Shown in pieces: positions 56,062 to 64,000 of a stretch of 64,000 nucleotides of DNA. Below the pieces are notes generated by a model that saw nothing but the letters and a program-made list of their open reading frames with translations, did no database searches and had not been told where the DNA came from. Numbering within the stretch: position 1 is the stretch's first letter; the number at the start of each line of letters is the position of its first letter. Both the position numbers and the translations under genes were made by a program. Origin of the DNA: Borrelia miyamotoi (GTDB taxonomy: Bacteria > Spirochaetota > Spirochaetia > Borreliales > Borreliaceae); the NCBI RefSeq assembly GCF_019668505.1, contig NZ_AP024371.1:310001-374000 (forward strand). Reading direction: 5' to 3'.

Positions 56062-56547
56062 CTAAGATTTTCCCATAGACAAAACTTCCTTAATTTTTTG
56101 TTTAGCCTCTTCAAAGCTAATTTGCAAGGCCAAACTAATTTCATGATGTAAAATTAATTCAAAATCATTTAAAATCCTTTTTTCATAGAAGGGTAATTCT
56201 TTTTGCATAGATTTTGTATATAAAAACTTATACAATTTAGCAGTACTTAATATATCACTTTGTTTATAAAAATCATGACTACCATCTTTTATCTTCTTTT
56301 GATCTATTTGGCCTTCAAAGTCTTTAATTACATCAAAAACTTCCCCTACCTTTTCCTTGCTAACTAAAGCTCTAATTCCAAGATCATCTGCTCTAGAAAC
56401 TGGAACCATAAAAGTCATCTCATTAAATGGAAAATATATTTCATAATAATCAATAAATTCACCATTAAATTCTTTATTTTGAATGTTCTTTATTTTGCCC
56501 ACGCCCTGCATTGGATAAACCACAGCTTGATCTAATACAAATGCCAT
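56062..56547 (-). CDS. CarD/CdnL-like transcription regulator (LtpA/BB0355 type)
   Basis: 161 residues. It begins FVLDQAVVYPMQGVGKIKNI, the opening of CarD_CdnL_TRCF domains, then YYEIYFPFNEMTFMVPVSRADDLGIRALVS and a helical C-terminal part that ends EISLALQISFEEAKQKIKEVL. CarD-type proteins bind RNA polymerase beta and steady the open promoter complex. The B. burgdorferi homologue (LtpA) is reported to be temperature-responsive. Confidence 0.9.
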   Translation of the reverse strand: MAFVLDQAVVYPMQGVGKIKNIQNKEFNGEFIDYYEIYFPFNEMTFMVPVSRADDLGIRALVSKEKVGEVFDVIKDFEGQIDQKKIKDGSHDFYKQSDILSTAKLYKFLYTKSMQKELPFYEKRILNDFELILHHEISLALQISFEEAKQKIKEVLSMGKS

Positions 56548-56593
56548 TCTTTACCTCATATAAAATATTCAATAATATATAAACTTAAAAGAA

Positions 56594-57187
56594 TCATAAA
56601 AACACACTTAAATTAGTTCTAATACCAAATTTATTTACATAAAACAAATTTTCAAGATAATCATTACTATAAAAACTTATTATCATGCTAGGAGTAAGCT
56701 TATTAATATTTGCAAAAAACATCTCTTTGTTCCTTTTAACAGCTTTAAAGTCATAGTAACCAATAAAGTTAATCTCTTTATGTGATTCTTTTAATCTCAG
56801 AAAATTTTTTTTAGAAATTATCTTATCTTTATCAATAATATAACACGTTTTATATGTATTTTCCAGCACACTCATTAAAACAAGCAAAATCGTATTTACA
56901 TCATAGCAACCAATATCAATCCTTTTAAAAAATTTACAAACAGCTCTTAACAATTTAGAGTTTGAAAAAACAAGCGAAGAACTCTTAACACGCTTCCTAA
57001 AGGTTTTAAAAAACAAAAACTTTAGCAAAGATCTAAAATCAACAAAAATAACCATCGAATGATATGGATGGGAAATAAGATACTCAAATCGACTAATCAA
57101 TTTATCACTGCTCTTAAATACGTCTATTGGAACTCCAAAAAAATAAATCCTATCTGGTTTTGAATATATATCTTTTAAATTAGCCAT
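56594..57187 (-). CDS. WecG/TagA-like glycosyltransferase relic
   Basis: 197 residues. IYFFGVPIDVFKSSDKLISRFEYLI matches the opening of the WecG/TagA/CpsF family, and SLVFSNSKLLRAVCKFFKRIDIGCYDVNTILL sits where the family has its DGxGVVxAxR and RVxGxDL blocks. Here the key Asp and Gly of DG are replaced by SN. The family moves an N-acetylmannosamine-type sugar to a lipid carrier; the lost residues make that activity doubtful. Overlaps rsmE by eight bases. Confidence 0.6.
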   Translation of the reverse strand: MANLKDIYSKPDRIYFFGVPIDVFKSSDKLISRFEYLISHPYHSMVIFVDFRSLLKFLFFKTFRKRVKSSSLVFSNSKLLRAVCKFFKRIDIGCYDVNTILLVLMSVLENTYKTCYIIDKDKIISKKNFLRLKESHKEINFIGYYDFKAVKRNKEMFFANINKLTPSMIISFYSNDYLENLFYVNKFGIRTNLSVFL

Positions 57188-57908
57188 TATTCGCCTCTAA
57201 TAATAATTTAAAACAAGCAAGAGAATAAACAATAGCTGTATCAGATCTTAAAATTGGGGTATTAAATTTTACAAACTTAAAATCTAGTTTTTTAAAGAAA
57301 TCAATTTCTGCACTTGAAAAACAACCCTCAGGACCTATTAAAATTCCAATCTTATCAAAAGCACTAACATCATCACCACAACCTAGTAAAACACCATTTT
57401 TATGAGCAACGTAATAATTAACGGATGAAGAATAAGGAATGCTAAAAAAATCTCTATAAAAATTAATACTAGGCATTTGAGTATTACCACTTTGCTTCAA
57501 AGCTTCATCAATCACATTTAAAAATCTTGTACTCTTAAATGCTAAATTATCCATGTCTATTCTAGAAACAGAATGATCAGCATTAACAATATTTATCTGA
57601 TCTACACCAATTTCAACGATTTGCCTCAAACTTAAATCTAATTTTCTACCCTTAAGACTAGATATAAACATACTTATTTCATAATCACGCTTCTTTAGTT
57701 TTTTCACTTTAAGAGTAGAAAGCTTAATAAAATTACTATCTATACTTGAAATTTTAGCAAATCTTACTTCTTTCCCTTTTAAGAGAACATTTAACGTATC
57801 ACCTACCCTAACTCTTCTTACATCAACAAGATAATGATAAATCTTAACATCATTAATAATAATATTATTTTCCAACAAACAACTATCATCTAAGACTATT
57901 TGCTTCAC
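57180..57908 (-). CDS. rsmE: RsmE, 16S rRNA m3U1498 methyltransferase
   Basis: 242 residues of the SPOUT family: RRVRVGDTLNVLLKGKEV near the start (the PUA-like half), then QIVEIGVDQINIVNADHSV, SGNTQMPSI and the knot-forming ILIGPEGCFSSAEIDFFKK and RSDTAIVYSLACFKLL. It methylates N3 of U1498 in 16S rRNA. It overlaps the WecG-like gene and lies three bases after the protease gene. Confidence 0.95.
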   Translation of the reverse strand: MKQIVLDDSCLLENNIIINDVKIYHYLVDVRRVRVGDTLNVLLKGKEVRFAKISSIDSNFIKLSTLKVKKLKKRDYEISMFISSLKGRKLDLSLRQIVEIGVDQINIVNADHSVSRIDMDNLAFKSTRFLNVIDEALKQSGNTQMPSINFYRDFFSIPYSSSVNYYVAHKNGVLLGCGDDVSAFDKIGILIGPEGCFSSAEIDFFKKLDFKFVKFNTPILRSDTAIVYSLACFKLLLEANNG

Positions 57909-57911
57909 AGA

Positions 57912-59339
57912 TTAATTTTTATTTCCCTTTAAAAGATATTCATAAGCAGCTCTTAAAGCTTTATCATAACGTAAATTATAAATTGGCATTTCATTATCCG
58001 TGTGATGATAAAATTGTAACAATAAATGATGGCCTAAAAAATCTTTGTCTATTTCTTTATGGCTTGAATGCTTTTTAACAACATTATCCACAAAAGAATC
58101 TATTTCATCCTCAGTAATTGATCTTTTATTTCTTTTGCTCTTCAAAAAATTCTCTACCAAATTTTTATCAAAAATTTGCCTGTATGCTAAAAGATCATCC
58201 TCAGAGTACTCTGATTTTTCAATCTCTAAATCAGGTTTAATACCAACATTATGAATACTGCTACCAGAAGGAGTATAGTACTTTGAATTTGTAATCTTAA
58301 ATCCTCCAGTATAGAAAGGTAATATACGTTGAATTACACCTTTGCCATAAGACTTTTCACCTATAACATAAACTCTATGATTATCCTTTAAGGCTCCCAC
58401 TAGAACTTCTGATGCTGATGCTGAGTACCTATCAATCAAAATAACAATTTTCATGTCTAAAGGCACTATATGTGAAGAACTAGCCTTATAATGCATAGGA
58501 GCATTAGAATCTCTTGACTTTGTTGATACAATAATTCCTTCAGCTAAAATATCATCTGCTATCTTTATTGCATCTTGAAGATAACCTCCAGCATTCAATC
58601 TTAGATCCAAAATCAAAGATTTGATCTTCTGTGTCTGCAGCTTTTCAAAAGCTTTTCTAAAATTCATGTTAGTATTTGGATTAAAACTTAATATCTTAAT
58701 ATATCCAATATCTTTGTTAATAACATCATGCTTAACGGTATTTATATCTACTTTCGCTCTGATAACTTCAAATTCAAGATTTGAATCTTTATCTCTTAAA
58801 ACGGAAACCTTAACCTTAGTACCCACTTCTCCACCTAAAAGTTCAATAAATTTCTCTATTGTCATTAAAGCAGTACTCTTCCCATCAATAGCAGTAATAT
58901 AATCACCAGCTTTAATTCCAGCCTTATAAGCAGGTCCATCTTCAAAAAGACTAACAACCATAATGTAAGAAGCAATAGAATTGCCAGAGTTCAAAGAAAC
59001 ATCTTTCTTTGTAATCGAAATTCCAATTCCAACATAATTCCCTTGTGTAGTCTTTGAAAGATCTAATAAATCTTTCTTTGTTAAATATTGAGAATAAGGG
59101 TCATTTAATGAATTAAACATTCCCTTCAACGCCCCTTCAAGAAGAGCCTCCTCATCAACGTGCTCAACATAATTCCTCTTAATAAATTTAAAAGCTTCCA
59201 GCATCATCTGAGAATAACCTTCCTCAGACATCTTAATATTAGAAGAATTTGCTTGTGCAAAGATAGATTCCACAATAACCGAAGAACTGATACTTAAAAT
59301 TAACACAAAATATACAAATATTAAAAATTTCTTTTTCAT
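57912..59339 (-). CDS. ctpA: Carboxy-terminal processing protease (CtpA)
   Basis: 475 residues. Signal peptide (about 1-28), a PDZ domain (about 100-190, GIGISITKKD, AYKAGIKAGDYITAIDGKS) and the S41 protease fold with the catalytic Ser308 in YSASASEVLVGALKD and Lys333 in YGKGVIQRI. It trims protein C-termini in the periplasm; in B. burgdorferi CtpA processes several outer-surface and BB0323-type proteins. It lies at the head of a minus-strand run and is divergent from the small membrane gene at 59405. Confidence 0.95.
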   Translation of the reverse strand: MKKKFLIFVYFVLILSISSSVIVESIFAQANSSNIKMSEEGYSQMMLEAFKFIKRNYVEHVDEEALLEGALKGMFNSLNDPYSQYLTKKDLLDLSKTTQGNYVGIGISITKKDVSLNSGNSIASYIMVVSLFEDGPAYKAGIKAGDYITAIDGKSTALMTIEKFIELLGGEVGTKVKVSVLRDKDSNLEFEVIRAKVDINTVKHDVINKDIGYIKILSFNPNTNMNFRKAFEKLQTQKIKSLILDLRLNAGGYLQDAIKIADDILAEGIIVSTKSRDSNAPMHYKASSSHIVPLDMKIVILIDRYSASASEVLVGALKDNHRVYVIGEKSYGKGVIQRILPFYTGGFKITNSKYYTPSGSSIHNVGIKPDLEIEKSEYSEDDLLAYRQIFDKNLVENFLKSKRNKRSITEDEIDSFVDNVVKKHSSHKEIDKDFLGHHLLLQFYHHTDNEMPIYNLRYDKALRAAYEYLLKGNKN

Positions 59340-59404
59340 TTAGTTAATACCTACGTAAATAAATAAAACTTGATTTTATCTTCATAATATAATATTTTAG
59401 AACT

Positions 59405-59836
59405 ATGTTAAAGACAAATCACTCAAAAATAAAAGGAATAATTGAAGTATTCATTCTTATTTTACAAGTAATTTCAAGTCTATTAATATTGTCAGCGCTA
59501 TACGGATTTACTGAAAACACAATGTTTATAAGTAACTCTTCTATAAAATTCATGATAGCATTTATCATATTCTCACCAGAATTATGTGTATCAATCTTAA
59601 CAATACACTACATACTGTATGAACAATTTAAAATCCTCCACAATTTAATTACCATAACAAAAATTTTTCAAATAATCATGTGTACTTCACTTATTATATT
59701 AGGATTGAGTCTTAACTTATTGTATTTGTACCAAATATGGTCTCTTGTTATGTTAGCAAAAATAGTAATAACTTACATTATATTTAACTCAATAATTTTA
59801 ATTTTAATTAAAAAAAAGGATAAAATGACGGAGTAA
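59405..59836 (+). CDS. Small four-helix membrane protein, unknown
   Basis: 143 residues: four hydrophobic helices (about 12-33, 46-68, 77-103 and 110-138) joined by short loops, with a basic end (LIKKKDKMTE). No family recognised. The stop lies four bases before the MinD-like gene, whose ribosome site lies at the end of this one, so they are coupled. TATAAT at about 59389 lies before the ATG, with no clear ribosome site. Confidence 0.7.
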   Translation: MLKTNHSKIKGIIEVFILILQVISSLLILSALYGFTENTMFISNSSIKFMIAFIIFSPELCVSILTIHYILYEQFKILHNLITITKIFQIIMCTSLIILGLSLNLLYLYQIWSLVMLAKIVITYIIFNSIILILIKKKDKMTE

Positions 59837-59840
59837 AGGT

Positions 59841-60974
59841 TTGATTATTATTCCTGTAGCTAGTGGAAAGGGAGGTGTTGGAAAATCTCTTTTTTCAGCA
59901 AATATTGCAATTTGTCTTGCAAATGAAGGAAAAAAAGTATTGCTTGTAGACCTTGATCTTGGAGGTTCAAATTTACACTCTATGCTCAATATCATACCCA
60001 AAAAGAGCATTGGAACTTTCCTGAAAACAAAAATTCCCTTTAATAATATAATAATTGAATCAAACATAAAAAATTTAAGCTTCATTGCAGGAGATTCAGA
60101 CATTCCTGAACTTGCAAATATAGCCATATTTCAGAAAAAAAGAATAATAAATAACTTAAAAAACTTAAACTATGATTACCTAATAATTGACCTTGGAGCT
60201 GGTACAACATTTAATACAATAGACTTTTTTTTAATGTCAAATCGTGGAGTAATAGTAACAATTCCAACAGTAACAGCAACAATGAATGCTTATTTATTCC
60301 TAAAAAATGCAATATTTAGACTTATATCAAAAGTATTTATCAAAGAAACAAAAGCATATAAAATAATATCTGATATCAAAAAAGACTCTAGTGATTTACA
60401 AAAAATATATATACCTAATTTATTACTCAAAATAGAAGCTTATGATCCTGATAATTATGCAAAATTTATGAAGATATTCTCACAGTTTAGTCCTTTCATA
60501 ATATTTAATATGCTAAATACACCTGATGACATCAAAAAAACTGAAAAAATACTCAAATCTGCAAAAAACTATTTAAATGTCAATTTGCAAAGCATAGGTT
60601 CAATTTACAAAGATGAGCTTGTTGATAAAGCACTAAACTATCAAATACCAATAACTATTTATAAACCAACAAGCCTAACTTCCAAAAGCATGCAAAAAAT
60701 AGCAAAAAAATTAATTGAACTTGAAATTGTAAGAAATAATGTAGAACTTCTAAGCGAAGATGATCTAAATGAAAACTATCATTTTATAATTAAAGAAGCA
60801 CAAAATGAATACCTCGAAAGATATTCATACCTTGAATCATTACTAATGAACAAAACAATAGATAATAATGCAATTATTGATATAATAAAATCTCAACAAA
60901 GAGAAATTGCAAAATTGAGAAAACAAAATATGATGCTTAAAAAAAAGTTATTTGCAAAACTAAAAAAAGACTAA
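59841..60974 (+). CDS. MinD/ParA-family (FlhG/Mrp-like) P-loop ATPase
   Basis: 377 residues. The deviant Walker A is intact: ASGKGGVGKSLFSANIA, then VLLVDLDLGGSNLHSML and IIDLGAGTTFNTIDFF (switch regions). The last 110 residues are extra and end in a basic coiled coil (QQREIAKLRKQNMMLKKKLF). MinD relatives place division or flagellar machinery; the target is unknown. The start is TTG at 59841, with GGAG seven bases before it. Followed by lgt 12 bases later. Confidence 0.9.
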   Translation: MIIIPVASGKGGVGKSLFSANIAICLANEGKKVLLVDLDLGGSNLHSMLNIIPKKSIGTFLKTKIPFNNIIIESNIKNLSFIAGDSDIPELANIAIFQKKRIINNLKNLNYDYLIIDLGAGTTFNTIDFFLMSNRGVIVTIPTVTATMNAYLFLKNAIFRLISKVFIKETKAYKIISDIKKDSSDLQKIYIPNLLLKIEAYDPDNYAKFMKIFSQFSPFIIFNMLNTPDDIKKTEKILKSAKNYLNVNLQSIGSIYKDELVDKALNYQIPITIYKPTSLTSKSMQKIAKKLIELEIVRNNVELLSEDDLNENYHFIIKEAQNEYLERYSYLESLLMNKTIDNNAIIDIIKSQQREIAKLRKQNMMLKKKLFAKLKKD

Positions 60975-60986
60975 TAAGGAGAAAAA

Positions 60987-61946
60987 ATGCCAAATTACAT
61001 AAATTATCCTAGCTGGTTACATCCTGAAGTAATTAAAGGAATACCAATTACATGGTACAGTTTGTCTTACATTAGCATAATAATAATTAGTTATAAATTC
61101 ATTTGGTATCAAATAAAAGCCGATAAACTTGACATAGAAAAAAGTGATTATGAGACATTACTGTTTGCAGGTGTTATAGGAGCAATACTTGGTGGAAGAT
61201 TAGCATCTACTTTAATTTACGATAGAAGTGGGATTTATTATACACACCCATGGCTAATCTTTCTCCCATTTGATCAAAATTGGAACTTCACAGGATTTAG
61301 AGGAATGGCAATACATGGAGGCTTTTTCGGAGTAATTATTGCAGTGATAATAACTATAAATACTAAGCTTAAACATACAAACGTGAAGAAATACTTCCTA
61401 AGAATAGAAGATTATGCAGCAATATCCTTCTCTTCAGTATATATACTTGGAAGGTTTGCTAACTTTGCAAATGCAGAGCTTTATGGAAGACCAATGAAAG
61501 GTGGAATAATATTTCCCAACGCAGAACCTTTTAAAGTAACTTATAAAGGAGTAAAAGAATTTGCAGAATCAGTTGGACTGGAAATACTTCCTCATGATTT
61601 ATTTATTAATCTCCCAAGGATTCCATCACAACTCATCGAAGGGTTATTTGAAGGGACCATATCCTTTTTATTACTATGGTTTATTTTTAGGAAAATAAAA
61701 CAATATGATGGTTTTATCTCTGGAGTATACATGATTCTTTATGGAGTATTTAGATTCTTTATTGAATATCTAAGAGAACCAGATAAGGAAATAGGATTTG
61801 TTATAACTTACAAAACACCTGAAAGTATATCAGATTTTTCATTTCTAAATATATCAATGGGACAAATATTCTCACTAATTTTAATATTATTTGGAATAAT
61901 TTGGCTCTTTTGGGCAAAAATGAACTCAGAAAAACTAAAAAAATAA
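60987..61946 (+). CDS. lgt: Lgt, prolipoprotein diacylglyceryl transferase
   Basis: 319 residues with seven helices. Family blocks: ITWYSLSYI, GGRLASTLIYD, the catalytic-loop FRGMAIHGGFFGVIIA, the signature GRFANFANAELYGRP, and FEGTISFLLLW near the end. It adds diacylglycerol to the lipobox cysteine of exported lipoproteins, the first step of lipoprotein maturation. AAGGAG precedes the ATG. A gap of 51 bases leads to pdeA. Confidence 0.97.
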   Translation: MPNYINYPSWLHPEVIKGIPITWYSLSYISIIIISYKFIWYQIKADKLDIEKSDYETLLFAGVIGAILGGRLASTLIYDRSGIYYTHPWLIFLPFDQNWNFTGFRGMAIHGGFFGVIIAVIITINTKLKHTNVKKYFLRIEDYAAISFSSVYILGRFANFANAELYGRPMKGGIIFPNAEPFKVTYKGVKEFAESVGLEILPHDLFINLPRIPSQLIEGLFEGTISFLLLWFIFRKIKQYDGFISGVYMILYGVFRFFIEYLREPDKEIGFVITYKTPESISDFSFLNISMGQIFSLILILFGIIWLFWAKMNSEKLKK

Positions 61947-61997
61947 ATCACAAAATATAGATTTAAAATAAAATTAATATAAACTTATTTAAATAAA

Positions 61998-63995
61998 ATG
62001 AGGAATATAAATCCAAACACCATTGTAATATCTGAAAGAGATATTAGTGAAAATGATATTACAAGATGTAAATCTATATTTAAAATAGTACAAATAGTTA
62101 AATCTAGAAAAAATATCTCTAGTGAATACATAAAACAAAATAACATTAAGGTTGCTATCATCTACAACTATAAAAGACAAATAGATTTTTCAATAAGCCT
62201 GGCAAATGACCTAAAAAACATTAATAACATCCATTCTATCATCATAAATAACAAATCTATAGACGAATCAATTTATAGATCAAACCACATAGATATATTA
62301 AAGGACATCAATGAACTAAGCGATAAGTATAAACTAATAAAACAAAAAAAATTTTATTATGATAATAATAATACTAATCTTGATTTTTTCTTAAATCTAG
62401 CTGAGCTTATTCAAGAAATAGTAATCATCACAAATACCGACAATGAAATCATCTATATTAATGAGAAAGGTAGCAAAGAACTTGAACTCCCAATAAAAAT
62501 TAGAGGAAAACCAAATAAAATAAGTGATATTAATATCATAGATTTAGAAAAAGAAATCAAAATAGATTTGAGTTACAACATTAATGATATTCCTGAATTC
62601 AAAAACATATTGATAACCAACTGCATTTTAAAGACTAAAAATAACAAAAAATTAGTCGTAGATTTATTCATCAGTACAATTGCTCACAACAACATTGATA
62701 AATTAATTACAATAAAAGACATATCATACTTAAAACCTAAATATAAAACTAAAGATCTCGAGATTATCGACCAACAAACAGACCTGTATAATATTAAAGG
62801 ACTTGAAAAGCTGTTGATCAATCAAATTGAATCTTCTTACAAAAAAATATATTTATTTGACTTAGACTTGCAAATAAACACAGAATGCGAATATAAAGAT
62901 AACAAAGATAACTTAGACTCAAAAATACTGAAAAAAATTACCTCCAAAATAATGTCACTCTACTCAGAATACATATTTAAACTAAAGGATAATAATCTCA
63001 TAGTCATTATATCCACAAATGGAGGAGAGCAAAGAATAATCTCAATTGCAGAAGAAATCAAAAAAACTATCTCTACAGAACTTAGAAAGGAAGGTTTCAT
63101 AATATTTAAATTTAACATAGGAATAATAGAAGTAAATTTAAAAGAAGATATAGAAACAAAGATTTCAAAATTAAAAATAGCAACAAAAATATCTGATGAG
63201 TACAAAGATTCTATGCCTATTTTATACAAAGATGAATTACCAGAAACAATACTTATTAAAAATCAAAATAAAATATTTGAGTACATAGTAAAAGCAATAA
63301 AGAATGACTTTTTTAGTCTTTACTATCAAAAAATCACTCCTCTTAAAAAACACCTTAAACCTAAAATTGAAATATTAACAAGACTTTTTGACTATACAGG
63401 AACTCCTATTCCAAACAGCAATGTTTTTAGTTTAATAGATAAGTATAATTTAACCGTTGAAGTGGATAAATTAGTAGTTACTAAAGCTTTAAGAGAATAT
63501 ACAAACTTTGTAGCAAAAAATGGTATTCATATCTTTTCAATCAATATTTCACCACATTCACTCAAATCCAAAAACTTCAGAATGTTCTTAAGAGAAACAC
63601 TTCTCAAAAGCCATGTGCCACTTCAAAACATATGCTTAGAAATCACAGAAACTGGAATTTTAGAAAATTTTGAATTAATCAACAAGTATTTTAAAGAACT
63701 CAAAACCTTTGGTATTAAACTTGCACTTGATGATTTTGGCAGCGGATATACTTCACTTTCATACATTAAAATCTTGCCAATAGACATAATTAAAATAGAT
63801 GGATCTTTTATTCAAGTAATAAATTCTAGCCAAATAGATCTTGTAATAATAAAATCAATAAAAGAAATTGCTGACACAAAAAAAATAAAAATTATAGCTG
63901 AATTTGTATCAAATGAAGCAATACTTAAAAAGATAAATGAAATCGGAATAGATTATGGACAAGGATTCCTATGGCATAAACCAGAACCAATCTAA
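61998..63995 (+). CDS. pdeA: PdeA, c-di-GMP phosphodiesterase with PAS, degenerate GGDEF and EAL domains
   Basis: 665 residues. An N-terminal receiver-like region (about 1-115), a PAS domain (about 130-250, IVIITNTDNEIIYINEKG), a degenerate GGDEF domain (about 255-395; the active-site loop reads NGGEQR) and an EAL domain (about 430-660). The EAL catalytic residues are kept: E457 in EILTR, SINISPHS, LEITETG, ALDDFGSGYTSL, IKIDGSF and IAEFVS. It should break c-di-GMP; the B. burgdorferi homologue BB0363 does, and affects motility and infection. No clear ribosome site before ATG. Confidence 0.95.
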   Translation: MRNINPNTIVISERDISENDITRCKSIFKIVQIVKSRKNISSEYIKQNNIKVAIIYNYKRQIDFSISLANDLKNINNIHSIIINNKSIDESIYRSNHIDILKDINELSDKYKLIKQKKFYYDNNNTNLDFFLNLAELIQEIVIITNTDNEIIYINEKGSKELELPIKIRGKPNKISDINIIDLEKEIKIDLSYNINDIPEFKNILITNCILKTKNNKKLVVDLFISTIAHNNIDKLITIKDISYLKPKYKTKDLEIIDQQTDLYNIKGLEKLLINQIESSYKKIYLFDLDLQINTECEYKDNKDNLDSKILKKITSKIMSLYSEYIFKLKDNNLIVIISTNGGEQRIISIAEEIKKTISTELRKEGFIIFKFNIGIIEVNLKEDIETKISKLKIATKISDEYKDSMPILYKDELPETILIKNQNKIFEYIVKAIKNDFFSLYYQKITPLKKHLKPKIEILTRLFDYTGTPIPNSNVFSLIDKYNLTVEVDKLVVTKALREYTNFVAKNGIHIFSINISPHSLKSKNFRMFLRETLLKSHVPLQNICLEITETGILENFELINKYFKELKTFGIKLALDDFGSGYTSLSYIKILPIDIIKIDGSFIQVINSSQIDLVIIKSIKEIADTKKIKIIAEFVSNEAILKKINEIGIDYGQGFLWHKPEPI

Positions 63996-64000
63996 GCAAT

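Noticed and set aside
59804-60127. A 107-residue minus-strand frame
   Set aside because: It is the reverse of the MinD-like P-loop region, with no start signals.

Overview
The window is a piece of a Borrelia/Borreliella (spirochaete) chromosome. The evidence is the very AT-rich sequence, the lipoproteins with short Borrelia-type lipoboxes, and a gene order that matches what I recall of the B. burgdorferi segment from ftsA to pdeA (roughly BB0300 to BB0363). That order includes the opp locus, the BB0323/BB0324 outer-membrane genes, flcA, gatCAB, the BB0347 fibronectin-binding protein, the CarD-like gene and pdeA. I cannot name the species. Decay around oppA and in the BB0319-BB0323 region shows it is not identical to the B. 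burgdorferi layout as I remember it. I see no rRNA, tRNA, CRISPR array, prophage or insertion sequence.

Layout. 1-12.3 kb: one unbroken minus-strand run from rlmE-cheW-nadK-recN through three unknown genes into the cell-wall/division cluster (rsmH, ftsL-like, murF, mraY, ftsW, ftsQ, ftsA). 12.4-14.1 kb: a plus-strand pair, a polyprenyl diphosphate synthase and a TPR-like secreted protein. 14.1-19.8 kb (minus): a BMP/PnrA-type nucleoside-like ABC importer (binding protein, fused ATPase, two permeases), preceded by what looks like a decayed reading frame and a FecR-like gene. 19.8-21.9 kb (plus): a mini-lipoprotein that copies the front end of the next gene, the LysM protein (BB0323 type) and a BamD-like lipoprotein. 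21.9-26.8 kb (minus): a vWA protein, the flagellar collar protein FlcA and an acyltransferase-like protein. 27.0-35.1 kb (plus): the oligopeptide permease locus with one frameshifted oppA, one intact oppA, one oppA remnant and oppBCDF. 35.2-37.4 kb: a carbohydrate-binding-like secreted protein divergent from enolase. 37.4-46.3 kb (minus): rplM-rpsI; a HemL-like relic with gatCAB, uvrD, a RodZ-like gene and lolA. 46.5-50.2 kb (plus): NFACT protein, pyruvate kinase and an unknown gene that seems to have lost its ATG. 50.2-59.3 kb (minus): rpmB, an unknown cytosolic protein, two unknown membrane proteins, CarD-like, a WecG-like relic, rsmE and ctp. An unknown lipoprotein lies on the plus strand inside this block. 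59.4-64.0 kb (plus): a small membrane protein, a MinD-like ATPase, lgt and the c-di-GMP phosphodiesterase gene pdeA.

Most genes are ordinary housekeeping. The unusual signals are small-scale: a nine-G run serving as the mraY ribosome-binding site; probable one-base losses in T-runs inside two signal-peptide regions (one oppA, one P26-like gene); an apparent ATG-to-ATA change at a former ATGA stop/start overlap after pyk; a decayed frame whose stop overlaps the next gene's start; an oppA remnant with a 55-base perfect tract shared with the intact oppA; and a 26-base perfect inverted repeat built from the 3' end of oppF. All were read by eye. The frameshift calls cannot be separated from sequencing error without raw reads.
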